Assembly: GCA_018659505.1 (NCBI GenBank)
Contig: JABJMI010000743.1
Span: forward strand, 1-8,058
Source of the DNA: Planctomicrobium sp.
Lineage (GTDB): Bacteria; Planctomycetota; Planctomycetia; Planctomycetales; Planctomycetaceae
Reading direction: 5' to 3'
DNA length: 8,058 nucleotides
The notes under the pieces were generated by a model, which saw only the letters and a program-made list of their open reading frames with translations, was not told the origin of the DNA and did not search any database. This document shows, in pieces, positions 1 through 5,155 of this stretch; the stretch's first letter is position 1, and each line of letters starts with the position of its first letter. Both the position numbers and the translations under genes were made by a program.

Positions 1-984
1 GTCTTGCACCCAACTGATTTGAGTCGGTCGCGATGGTGATGGTTTCACGACATCCATGCGGTCGACGATGACTTTATCGCCTTCACGATGACACACGCAG
101 CCAACAGTAAAATCAAGCTTCTCAGCGTAGTCGATTGTGGCAACGTAGTATTGCCCTGGTTGACCTTCGAGTTGATAGAAACGGTCTTCTGAACGACAGG
201 CTTCAGCCTCAGCGAGTGTCACGAAGTTGCCGTCGGAATGCTGCCAGCGGTTCATCCATAAGCGTTCAAAGACCGGCTCAGGCAGTAACGCCTTTTGTTC
301 TGCTAGCCAGTCATCGGTGATCCATGGAGCATGAGGACCATCTAAGGATGAAAAGTACCACGAAGGGTCTTGGCAGGCATGTTCACGAATTTCCCACTGC
401 CAACCTTTGCCGACGCCGGCGTTGGTGAGAATCGTCAACACACAAGCCTGTTTCTTAGCTGCGGAAGAGAGCAGCGAGTACCACATCTCAGGCTTTTCCC
501 AATGGCTGAGTTCGTCACAGATCACGAAATCGGGAAGCGCACCGTAAGAGCTTTTCACATCTGATGAGATCACTTCAAGGCGACTCCCAGTTCGCTGATT
601 GCGAACTTCGTGCTGTACAAACTTCAGGTCATTCACCAGTTCGACATTTGATTTCGCAAGTCGAAGTAATGAGTCATGGATGAAGTTCGCCTGATCTCGA
701 TCGGCTGCAGCTGCAAGTCCAATGAGAGGCTTTTTAGCTGCCAATAGTATCCAGGCAATTTGCATCGCCATGTCGGAGGTTTTCGAATGACCTCGGGGTC
801 GTTCGATATATGCTCGTCGTATTGTCTTCGGTCCTTTTCTACGACGACCGGCAAGTTCTTGCCAAGCAGGATCGAGTGCCACCAAATCACTTTGTTGCCA
901 GGTTTGTACACACTCAGTGAAGGCAATCTGCTCGTCCGTTGGCAAAATGAGATTGTTGCGAAACTCAGCCGGTTGGTTGCGCAT
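1..984 (-). CDS. Phage terminase large subunit (TerL), C-terminus outside window
   Basis: This is the packaging motor ATPase and nuclease that would translocate phage DNA into the prohead and cut it. The minus-strand frame is open for 328 codons from ATG 984 and runs off base 1. A deviant Walker A, RPRGHSKT, lies at residues 62-69 and is followed by a helix (DMAMQIAWILLAA). Walker B is FVICDE at 153-158, with the catalytic Glu at 158. A coupling-motif-like LTILTNAG lies at 183-190. The first acidic strand of the RNase H-like nuclease is probably ATIDYAEKLDFT at 282-293, with Asp285 as the likely metal ligand; the remaining nuclease residues are off the window. The residue before the Walker A lysine is Ser rather than the usual Gly. 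The ATG overlaps the TerS stop by 20 bp and has no clear Shine-Dalgarno, so translational coupling is likely. In-frame TTG codons lie a little upstream, so the start is not certain. The family call is strong and the phage type is unknown. Confidence 0.88.
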   Translation of the reverse strand, partial: MRNQPAEFRNNLILPTDEQIAFTECVQTWQQSDLVALDPAWQELAGRRRKGPKTIRRAYIERPRGHSKTSDMAMQIAWILLAAKKPLIGLAAAADRDQANFIHDSLLRLAKSNVELVNDLKFVQHEVRNQRTGSRLEVISSDVKSSYGALPDFVICDELSHWEKPEMWYSLLSSAAKKQACVLTILTNAGVGKGWQWEIREHACQDPSWYFSSLDGPHAPWITDDWLAEQKALLPEPVFERLWMNRWQHSDGNFVTLAEAEACRSEDRFYQLEGQPGQYYVATIDYAEKLDFTVGCVCHREGDKVIVDRMDVVKPSPSRPTQISWVQD

Positions 985-1621
985 TCTCAGTTGGCGGACG
1001 TTCTTGATCAAATTCTGCAAGGAATGCCGTTGCTTCGGCTTTAAGATATTCAATGAGTTCTTCCTCAGTCAGGTCGAGTTCTAGATCAGTCATCGAATCG
1101 CCCGTAGTTGCGCCTTCCTCTAGTGAAGTACCCGGAGGAGGATAGGCTTTCAAGTAATTGTTCTGAGCAGAAACGCTCCCTTCCATCGCGGATCGATAGA
1201 GTGCGGCAGCGACATTCTGACTAAGAAGTTCCTGCACACGCTCTACCATCGAGGCGAATTCAGGAACCTGTTCGAGCGTCCAAATCACCTCCGCGAGTAG
1301 AATTCCTAACTGGGAACACGCCGCTGCGGGTGAGGCACCTTTAGAGAGCAACGTAATGTAGGCGTATTGAATTTCTTCCGAGAGTGCTTGCGGAGCCTCT
1401 GTTGATTTCAGGAAGGTAGCAGTCGAAGCGGCTGAGGTTTGAGGTTGTTCCATTCTGGGAACATCAACGGGCTGCTCAGGTTGTTTCTTCGCTGGAGATT
1501 TCTTCTTTCGAGGGGACTTCTTTTTTGCAGTTTTGGCGGTTGTCGAAGATGTAGTAGATCGGGTTTGAGTAGCGGCTTTTGTTGAACGTTTGTTGAGAGA
1601 TGAGGCCTTTTTCTTCGGCAT
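965..1621 (-). CDS. Terminase small subunit-like protein with Lys-rich N-terminus
   Basis: Probable DNA-recognition partner of the terminase, assigned from position directly before TerL plus fold-like features. From ATG 1621 it has 218 residues. Residues 1-56 are low-complexity, rich in Lys, Ser, Thr, Pro and Ala, with a basic cluster AKKKSPRKKKSPAKK that looks like a disordered nucleic-acid-binding tail. A helical core follows, starting at EEIQYAYITLLSKGAS and containing a helix-turn-helix-like stretch (SPAAACSQLGI). It ends in a segment NVAAALYRSAMEGSVSAQNN that resembles the small-subunit and phage HTH pattern of a helix, a Gly turn and an Ala-rich helix. An acidic C-terminal region (LELDLTEEELIEYLKAEA) is typical of a TerL-contacting tail. 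The start is uncertain. ATG 1621 has GGAAG 11 nt upstream but overlaps the GNAT frame by 146 bp. ATG 1453 would remove the overlap and the basic tail. The frame also stays open to an ATG at 1714, which I do not favour. Confidence 0.68.
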   Translation of the reverse strand: MPKKKASSLNKRSTKAATQTRSTTSSTTAKTAKKKSPRKKKSPAKKQPEQPVDVPRMEQPQTSAASTATFLKSTEAPQALSEEIQYAYITLLSKGASPAAACSQLGILLAEVIWTLEQVPEFASMVERVQELLSQNVAAALYRSAMEGSVSAQNNYLKAYPPPGTSLEEGATTGDSMTDLELDLTEEELIEYLKAEATAFLAEFDQERPPTENAQPTG

Positions 1622-1997
1622 AGTTTTGACGACTTCCGTACAATTTAGAATGTAAATTTCGTGAGCGTTGATTGTTTTGCGAGGTCCCGACTTTCGTGAA
1701 ACCAGCTCGCTCAAAGAAGGGATTGATGTGTCCCATTTGCGTCAGTGTCTCAATCCACGGTGAACCACTGAGTTCACAAGATCGTCGCACAAACTCTTTG
1801 GCGATCCCTGCCCCGCGAAACGTCGGGTGAATCACGACTCGCGAGAGCATGACAAGTTGTTTGTTTAGCGTTCTCATTGAAAGACGATCCCATTTCCCGG
1901 ATCGACCGAAGAACTTGTTTCGCATCGAGAGAGTTTTAGGAGCGGTATTAAAGACACAGATCCCAATGGGTGTTTCTCCACACCAAAGAAGAGTCAT
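1476..1997 (-). CDS. GNAT acetyltransferase domain, probably the C-terminal half of an ABC-GNAT protein
   Basis: Acetyl-CoA-dependent N-acyltransferase fold; the substrate cannot be told. From ATG 1997 it has 173 residues. The acetyl-CoA pyrophosphate-binding motif A is RVVIHPTFRGAGIAKEF at about 53-69, with the R/Q-x-x-G-x-G/A pattern as RGAGIA. The C-terminal strand and helix segment is GHINPFFERAGF at 89-100. A tail with NPIYYIFDNR follows, whose C-rich third codon positions argue that this frame is truly coding to the stop at 1478-1476. Translation of the same frame upstream of ATG 1997, back to 2105, gives another 36 good residues including WAYFARWHYRSHEIGF, which looks like the missing first helix of the GNAT fold. 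Starting at 1997 would therefore give an incomplete domain. ATG 1997 overlaps the ABC stop as ATGA, so re-initiation is possible, but a fused product through the A-run at 2105-2113 fits better. Confidence 0.72.
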   Translation of the reverse strand: MTLLWCGETPIGICVFNTAPKTLSMRNKFFGRSGKWDRLSMRTLNKQLVMLSRVVIHPTFRGAGIAKEFVRRSCELSGSPWIETLTQMGHINPFFERAGFTKVGTSQNNQRSRNLHSKLYGSRQNYAEEKGLISQQTFNKSRYSNPIYYIFDNRQNCKKEVPSKEEISSEETT

Positions 1998-2755
1998 GAA
2001 ACGGATGAAGCCGATTTCGTGGCTGCGATAATGCCACCGAGCGAAGTACGCCCAGTCGGCTTTGGAGGCCGGTGAGACCCAGAATTCGTCTGCCAGCGAG
2101 AATCTTTTTTTTTACGATCAGCGTCAACTGCCTGGATCAATTCGATGGAACCATTCATGAAACAGCGAACCTGCAAATGTGGAGCGAGGTCGTCGATAAT
2201 GTCCTCATGAGTGGTCGCGACAAGAATCCCGCTGTTCGTGCGGACGTTCAACTTTTGCAGATTCAGAGAAACCACTTTTGCCAGCGTTCTATCGAGCGTG
2301 GCTGTGTATTCGTCAGCAATGATCCAATCGACCTTTGTGGAAAATGCTTTCGCTAACTGGAAACGATATCGCTGACCGTCGGAGAGTTCTTGTGGAGTTC
2401 GCAATAAGAGATGCGCTTCACCGAGTCCGCAGGCTGAGAGGATTTGCAGCGTCTCTTCAAATGGAAGCTCGATTGAATCGACAAGTATTTTTTCGCCGAG
2501 GGAAACTTCATCCAGAGAGATCGTGGTCTGACCCTGTTCGGTTAATTCAGAGCGAACCGTTCGCATGAGAGTCGATTTTCCCGAGCCACTCTCTCCGGTG
2601 AATGCAACGATTTGACCTTGTTCAATCGGCAGATCAATCTCGTCAGCGATGACGTGTGAACCTTGTTCAAAGTCGATCCCAAAGTTGTCCATCACCATGG
2701 ATGCACGGACTGAGTTTGTTTTGGGAAGGAACTGATGTTGAGCCGAAATTTGCAT
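1994..2755 (-). CDS. ABC-type ATPase domain (N-terminal half of an ABC-GNAT protein)
   Basis: A soluble ABC-family nucleotide-binding domain with no transmembrane partner nearby, so a transporter role is not supported. From ATG 2755 it has 253 residues, of which about 217 look native. Walker A is GESGSGKST at 54-62. The signature is a variant LSDGQRYRFQLAKAF at 124-138. Walker B is WIIADE at 144-149, followed by a D-loop ATLDR at 152-156. The switch His lies in VATTHED (His183). After Lys215-217, encoded by nine A residues, the frame degenerates into a Ser/Gly/Pro-rich 36-residue tail that overlaps good GNAT sequence in the -1 frame, so this stop is probably not the natural end. The conserved-looking stretch NSVRASMVMDNFGIDFE before Walker A favours ATG 2755 over the internal ATG 2698. 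The gene follows the ParB gene after a 400 bp repeat-rich gap. ABC ATPases fused to GNAT domains are familiar to me from phage and plasmid contexts, with unknown function. Confidence 0.8.
   Translation of the reverse strand: MQISAQHQFLPKTNSVRASMVMDNFGIDFEQGSHVIADEIDLPIEQGQIVAFTGESGSGKSTLMRTVRSELTEQGQTTISLDEVSLGEKILVDSIELPFEETLQILSACGLGEAHLLLRTPQELSDGQRYRFQLAKAFSTKVDWIIADEYTATLDRTLAKVVSLNLQKLNVRTNSGILVATTHEDIIDDLAPHLQVRCFMNGSIELIQAVDADRKKKDSRWQTNSGSHRPPKPTGRTSLGGIIAATKSASSVS
2105..2113 (-). other. A9 homopolymer, frameshift or slippage site joining ABC and GNAT frames
   Basis: On the minus strand the ABC frame reads CGT AAA AAA AAA GAT. Re-reading one A (a -1 slip) continues as AGA TTC TCG and leads straight into the GNAT domain, giving a 426-residue fusion. 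The run contains A AAA AAA, a classic slippery heptamer, and nine A residues are long enough for RNA polymerase slippage. The GNAT frame has a TAA stop immediately upstream, so the slip must occur within the run. No convincing stimulatory structure was identified. A homopolymer sequencing error remains a simple alternative. Confidence 0.7.
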
Positions 2756-2787
2756 GAAGAACCTTGGTAAGGACTATAAGTTATTTC

Positions 2788-2954
2788 GGGCAGGGTCCTC
2801 CCTGCCAGTGACGCCGTAGCAATGCAAGCGGGAGCCCAATGCCATCTACTTTGTGTGAACTTGACCCCGGCGGGGTCGTAGCGATTAGCCGGTGGTGAGC
2901 GCAGCGTTACCACCGGAATAAGTCTATATCAGTCACATCATCCTGGAGGGATGA
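2788..2954 (+). repeat. Modular palindromic intergenic repeat, copy 1
   Basis: It is an ordered set of small hairpins. GGCAGGG/CCCTGCC (2789-2795 with 2800-2806) comes first, followed by AATGCCATCTACTTT. Next are GACCCC/GGGGTC with loop GGC (2863-2877), CCGGTGGT/ACCACCGG (2889-2896 with 2909-2916, loop GAGCGCAGCGTT), and TCATCC/GGATGA (2938-2943 with 2949-2954). The same modules recur in the same order, inverted, at 3012-3145. It resembles intergenic palindromic repeats that I associate with planctomycete genomes. It lies upstream of the ABC gene, in the gap after the ParB gene. Confidence 0.7.
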
Positions 2955-3011
2955 CACTTTTAAGTTGAATACTACCGCAAAAGAAACAAGGGAATCACTT
3001 CCACCGCGTTT

Positions 3012-3145
3012 GCTGGCATCCCTTCAGGATGCACTCGCTGGACATCCACAAACCGGTGGTTTCGCTGCGCTCAACTCACCGGCTAATGGCTGAAACTCCT
3101 TCGGAGTAAAGAGAAAGTAGACGGCATTAGATGGCAGCCTGCCCT
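3012..3145 (-). repeat. Modular palindromic intergenic repeat, copy 2 (inverted)
   Basis: Read on the minus strand, it runs GGGCAGGCTGCC (3144-3133), then AATGCCGTCTACTTT. ACTCC/GGAGT with a 3-base loop follows (3107-3095), then ATTAGCCGGTG...CACCGG with the same GAGCGCAGCG loop core (about 3088-3053). The last module is GCATCC/GGATGC (stem and loop at about 3032-3016). It begins 12 bp after the ParB stop. The pair with copy 1 is convergent, the two 3' ends facing each other across about 60 bp, so the whole 2788-3145 region could form a large imperfect cruciform or RNA hairpin. I see no transposase or gene inside. Confidence 0.7.
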
Positions 3146-3156
3146 ACAGGTATGAA

Positions 3157-3720
3157 CTATTGATGATGCAGGCGGACTGACGGATAGACGCTTAGTATCT
3201 CGTTTAATAAATCGCTCACCTCTTCCCATACTTCATTCGGAACTTCAAGCGAAACGCGATGAAGCGAATCGTCGATCTGCTCGTTGCCTCCATCGAAATC
3301 ATCAACCGCTGGAGCGAGGACCAGATCACGCAGTTGTTGTTCATCAAAGCCGGTAAGTGTTGCATCAAAGTCGGGCAACGATTGCAACTCACCGACAATG
3401 TCAACAAGTTTCGTAGCGTCCCAGTCGCTACCGACTTCGCTGTTATTGAGAGTGATGTTGAGTGCTTTCTCTTTCTCCAGAGAAAGATTCACGACCACGC
3501 AATCAACGTGCTTCGCTCCGCGATGTTTTAAGACCGCGAAGCGTTGATGCCCTGAAACAACATGCTCCGTCTGTCGATTCCAGACGATGGGTTGAACGAG
3601 TTCAAACTCATCGAGAGACCGCTCTAGTTTCTCCCATGCCTGATCACCCGGCTTAAGTGTCAGACGTGGGTTGTACGGAGCTGGTTTCAGTTTCGTAACT
3701 GGGAGAGATTCGAGTTTCAT
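3157..3720 (-). CDS. ParB/Srx-fold N-terminal domain protein
   Basis: A 187-residue protein with a ParB-like N-terminal domain of the small phage and plasmid type, not a full chromosomal ParB. The motif PYNPR lies at 15-19. LVQPIVWN at 41-48 and VVSGHQRF at 54-61 form the nucleotide-binding-type core; phage relatives carry GHQR where chromosomal ParB has GERR. ALNITLNNSEVGSDWD at 86-101 and LTGFDEQQLRDLV at 122-134 follow, a tail arrangement common in ParB-like proteins found beside phage methylases and terminases. The last 35 residues are acidic and helical. I see no HTH or ParB dimerisation domain. The frame is open to a GTG at 3753, but ATG 3720 starts just before the conserved MKLESLPVTKL, so I prefer it. 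The TAG stop lies at 3159-3157. It probably acts in DNA recognition or regulation of the phage-like cassette; whether it binds CTP or cleaves DNA cannot be told. Confidence 0.82.
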   Translation of the reverse strand: MKLESLPVTKLKPAPYNPRLTLKPGDQAWEKLERSLDEFELVQPIVWNRQTEHVVSGHQRFAVLKHRGAKHVDCVVVNLSLEKEKALNITLNNSEVGSDWDATKLVDIVGELQSLPDFDATLTGFDEQQLRDLVLAPAVDDFDGGNEQIDDSLHRVSLEVPNEVWEEVSDLLNEILSVYPSVRLHHQ

Positions 3721-3757
3721 TGATTGGCTTCGAAAAAAAGTTGAGTCTTCCACTTAG

Positions 3758-3778
3758 CCCCCGGTGATCCACCGGGGG
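3758..3778. repeat. Perfect GC-rich hairpin between HTH and ParB genes
   Basis: CCCCCGGTG and CACCGGGGG form a perfect 9-bp stem around the 3-base loop ATC. It sits in the 70-bp gap between the stop of the HTH gene (3791) and the start of the ParB gene (3720). On the minus strand a T-rich run (TTTTTTT, 3738-3732) lies 20 bases downstream, too far for a classical intrinsic terminator. Attenuation, partial termination, mRNA processing or a repeat element are all possible. Confidence 0.6.
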
Positions 3779-3790
3779 ACACATCGCGAT

Positions 3791-4087
3791 TCATTCACTT
3801 AGCGAGTCGGGATCGAGTTCAAGGAACTCCGGAGAAGATTGAAATTCTTCGCGGAGATCTTTCTTGATCTTCGCGAGGCAGCGAGTCACATGTCCTTTGG
3901 GATGACCGAAGACATTGCCGATGCGATCAAGCGGCCAACCAGCGTTCTCTCGCAGAGCCAACATGGCAAGGTACTTCCACTTGCGGGCATCTTCAAATGC
4001 GAAATTATCGTGGATCAACTTCCAGAATTCATCGGGACCGGTACGCGGAAGAATGATTTTTGTTCCATTACGTTTTGTCACAGACAT
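3791..4087 (-). CDS. Small helix-turn-helix protein, possible regulator of the cassette
   Basis: A 98-residue basic protein I do not recognise as a named family. Residues 18-48 look helical (DEFWKLIHDNFAFEDARKW, then YLAMLALRENAG). The stretch WPLDRIGNVFGHPKGHVTRCLAKIKKDL (51-78) has the spacing of a helix-turn-helix similar to sigma region 4, with GNVFGHPKGHVTR as turn and recognition helix. The C-terminus is acidic (FLELDPDSLSE). ATG 4087 is preceded by GGAGACAGG, a good ribosome binding site and the clearest in the left block, so I choose it over the TTG at 4105. It is the first gene of the minus-strand cassette, and a perfect inverted repeat lies 35 bp upstream, which would suit an autoregulator. 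A role in DNA packaging recognition is an alternative. Confidence 0.7.
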   Translation of the reverse strand: MSVTKRNGTKIILPRTGPDEFWKLIHDNFAFEDARKWKYLAMLALRENAGWPLDRIGNVFGHPKGHVTRCLAKIKKDLREEFQSSPEFLELDPDSLSE

Positions 4088-4122
4088 CCTGTCTCCATTA
4101 CTCAATTAAAGATGTGCCAGGT

Positions 4123-4141
4123 GTTTAACATCCTGTTAAAC
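4123..4141. promoter_or_regulatory. Operator-like perfect inverted repeat upstream of the HTH gene
   Basis: GTTTAACA-TCC-TGTTAAAC is a perfect 8-bp inverted repeat with a 3-base spacer. Its nearer edge lies 35 bp upstream of ATG 4087, where a promoter for the minus-strand cassette would be expected. The size and AT-rich symmetry suit a dimeric repressor, plausibly the HTH protein itself. I could not assign confident -35 and -10 boxes; TTTAAT nearer the gene is only a weak -10 candidate. Confidence 0.5.
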
Positions 4142-4385
4142 TGTTGCGCGAAGCATCGATAGCAACCGCAAAACTGACTTCGATCAACGAGCGTGACTCT
4201 GGTAACGATGTGATAGGAAGAGCAGATCGCAATTTTTCGGAAAGAAAAGTCGTGACAGTTCACGATCTATCCTTGAAAAATGAACAGGAGATCGCGGAGA
4301 AAGCAGAGAAATCATTTGCTCGACAAGTGAAAATCTCCAGTAATCCACTTTATAATCGTCGGCAAGTTTCGATTATGAAAACTTT

Positions 4386-4398
4386 GTGCCGGAGGCAC
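4386..4398. repeat. Triloop hairpin GTGCC-GGA-GGCAC
   Basis: A perfect 5-bp stem with the loop GGA. The same loop occurs in the hairpin at 4456-4470, 58 bp downstream, suggesting both belong to one repeat element. Confidence 0.5.
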
Positions 4399-4455
4399 TT
4401 CTGAGGGTAGCCTTGTGTTTTCAACCCAAGGGGAGATTTCCCGTTCCATGAGGTT

Positions 4456-4470
4456 CGTCACGGAGTGACG
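4456..4470. repeat. Triloop hairpin CGTCAC-GGA-GTGACG
   Basis: A perfect 6-bp stem with loop GGA, followed by TTTT on the plus strand. The stem is short for a terminator and no plus-strand gene ends here, so a palindromic repeat unit is the better reading. Confidence 0.5.
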
Positions 4471-4500
4471 TTTTGTGAATATCGATTGCAAATGTTCAGC

Positions 4501-4527
4501 ACAGATTGTCGCTTCGCGAAAATCTGT
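4501..4527. repeat. Long hairpin, terminator-like on the plus strand
   Basis: ACAGATT pairs with AATCTGT (4501-4507 with 4521-4527). After one G/A mismatch, TCGC pairs with GCGA around loop TTC. TTTTC follows on the plus strand. The form resembles an intrinsic terminator, but no plus-strand gene is found upstream, so it is reported as a structured repeat. Confidence 0.5.
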
Positions 4528-4573
4528 TTTCAATTAACCTCTCACAGGATGATCGCCCCGAAAACAGTTCCAA

Positions 4574-4609
4574 GAAACAGAGATTCTCATCCTCTGCTCT
4601 CTCTGTTTC
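4574..4609. repeat. 10-bp inverted repeat with pyrimidine-rich loop
   Basis: GAAACAGAGA (4574-4583) is the exact reverse complement of TCTCTGTTTC (4600-4609), with a 16-base pyrimidine-rich loop between them. Confidence 0.5.
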
Positions 4610-4644
4610 CTTCTGTTCGACCATTTCGTGATTGCTAAGAAAAG

Positions 4645-4702
4645 TCTTCCCGGCAAGAATATGGGGCAGCCCGAATTTCCACCTCTCTTCTTACCGGGAA
4701 GA
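4645..4702. repeat. 14-bp inverted repeat (13 of 14 paired)
   Basis: TCTTCCCGGCAAGA (4645-4658) and TCTTACCGGGAAGA (4689-4702) are reverse complements with one mismatch, 30 bp apart. The length and near-perfection suggest selection or a copied element rather than chance. Confidence 0.55.
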
Positions 4703-5030
4703 ACAATAAGCCCGTTAAGCCCGACGCAGTCAGGTTGACCCACCTATTAAGTAAGGCGAAAAAGGAGACAGAAAAAGGCAGGCAATTTCTCAAATAATTC
4801 AATTTTTTCAAAAAGAACTTCTCTTCCAACATGAATTCCTTGTCATTCGATCGGGTCTCGGACTGCATATATCGCATCTTGCTAATACATCGAGTCTTTA
4901 AAAATCCTAGTTGACCATGAAATCTCGAATAAATAATGCGTTCTTGACTGATGCCGCAGGCAAATTCGGGAGGGATTCAGATTTCTCTCGACTGAAGTCT
5001 GGCAAAGTGACTCCTGATTCGAGTAGGCTT

Positions 5031-5062
5031 ATAGGCTGCGCTCGATTTTGGGTGCAGCCTAT
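5031..5062. repeat. 9-bp inverted repeat upstream of the SNF2 gene
   Basis: ATAGGCTGC (5031-5039) pairs perfectly with GCAGCCTAT (5054-5062) around a 14-base loop, ending 93 bp before the GTG start. It could be an operator or a 5' leader hairpin of the helicase mRNA. It is followed by an AT-rich stretch with TATATAAA at 5073-5080, but no matching -35 box is clear. Confidence 0.45.
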
Positions 5063-5144
5063 TAAATTCATCTATATAAAAGTTGCATTGAAACTCCAGA
5101 TGTGTGTGAATTGTCTGGTGAGAAATGCTCATTGCATTAAGGCA

Positions 5145-5150
5145 GGGAGG
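5145..5150 (+). promoter_or_regulatory. Ribosome binding site fixing the GTG start of the SNF2 gene
   Basis: GGGAGG lies 5 bases before GTG 5156. An in-frame TAA at 5138-5140 leaves no room for an earlier start, so this site and the GTG define the N-terminus. Confidence 0.7.
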
Positions 5151-5155
5151 CGTTT

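Larger units (their letters stand above)
4142..5155. other. Gene-free, hairpin-rich intergenic region between divergent blocks
   Basis: About 1 kb separates the cassette upstream region from the SNF2 gene. The short open frames here have no recognisable motif, lack convincing starts, and the last one overlaps the SNF2 start. The content is mainly small inverted repeats (4386-4398, 4456-4470, 4501-4527, 4574-4609, 4645-4702, 5031-5062). A pyrimidine-rich stretch lies around 4586-4618. I see no tRNA, rRNA or CRISPR repeat. Confidence 0.6.

Noticed and set aside
633..926. Minus-strand open frame of 97 codons
   Set aside because: It lies out of frame inside the terminase large subunit, whose frame carries Walker A and B motifs through this stretch.
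760..1044. Plus-strand open frame of 94 codons
   Set aside because: Antisense to the TerL start and TerS end, with no recognisable motif.
2072..2568. Two plus-strand open frames antisense to the ABC gene
   Set aside because: The minus-strand ABC frame has Walker A, signature and Walker B here, so these are shadows.
1994..2755. ABC transporter ATP-binding subunit
   Set aside because: No permease or binding-protein gene is nearby, and the frame leads into a GNAT domain within a phage-like operon.
2692..2913. Minus-strand open frame before the ABC gene
   Set aside because: It runs mostly through the palindromic repeat and has no protein-like motif.
3216..3656. Several open frames on both strands over the ParB gene
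   Set aside because: The ParB frame has family motifs across the region; the others are out-of-frame readings.
4144..4404. Plus-strand open frame of 86 codons
   Set aside because: It starts at TTG with no ribosome binding site and shows no domain. I could not support it as a gene.
4911..4938. Possible promoter TTGACC with AATAAT or ATAATG
   Set aside because: The spacing is only 15-16 bases and it lies over 200 bp before the SNF2 start, so it is too weak to list as a feature.
4106..5155. tRNA, small RNA gene or CRISPR array in the gap
   Set aside because: No cloverleaf with a T-loop consensus and no regularly spaced direct repeats were seen.
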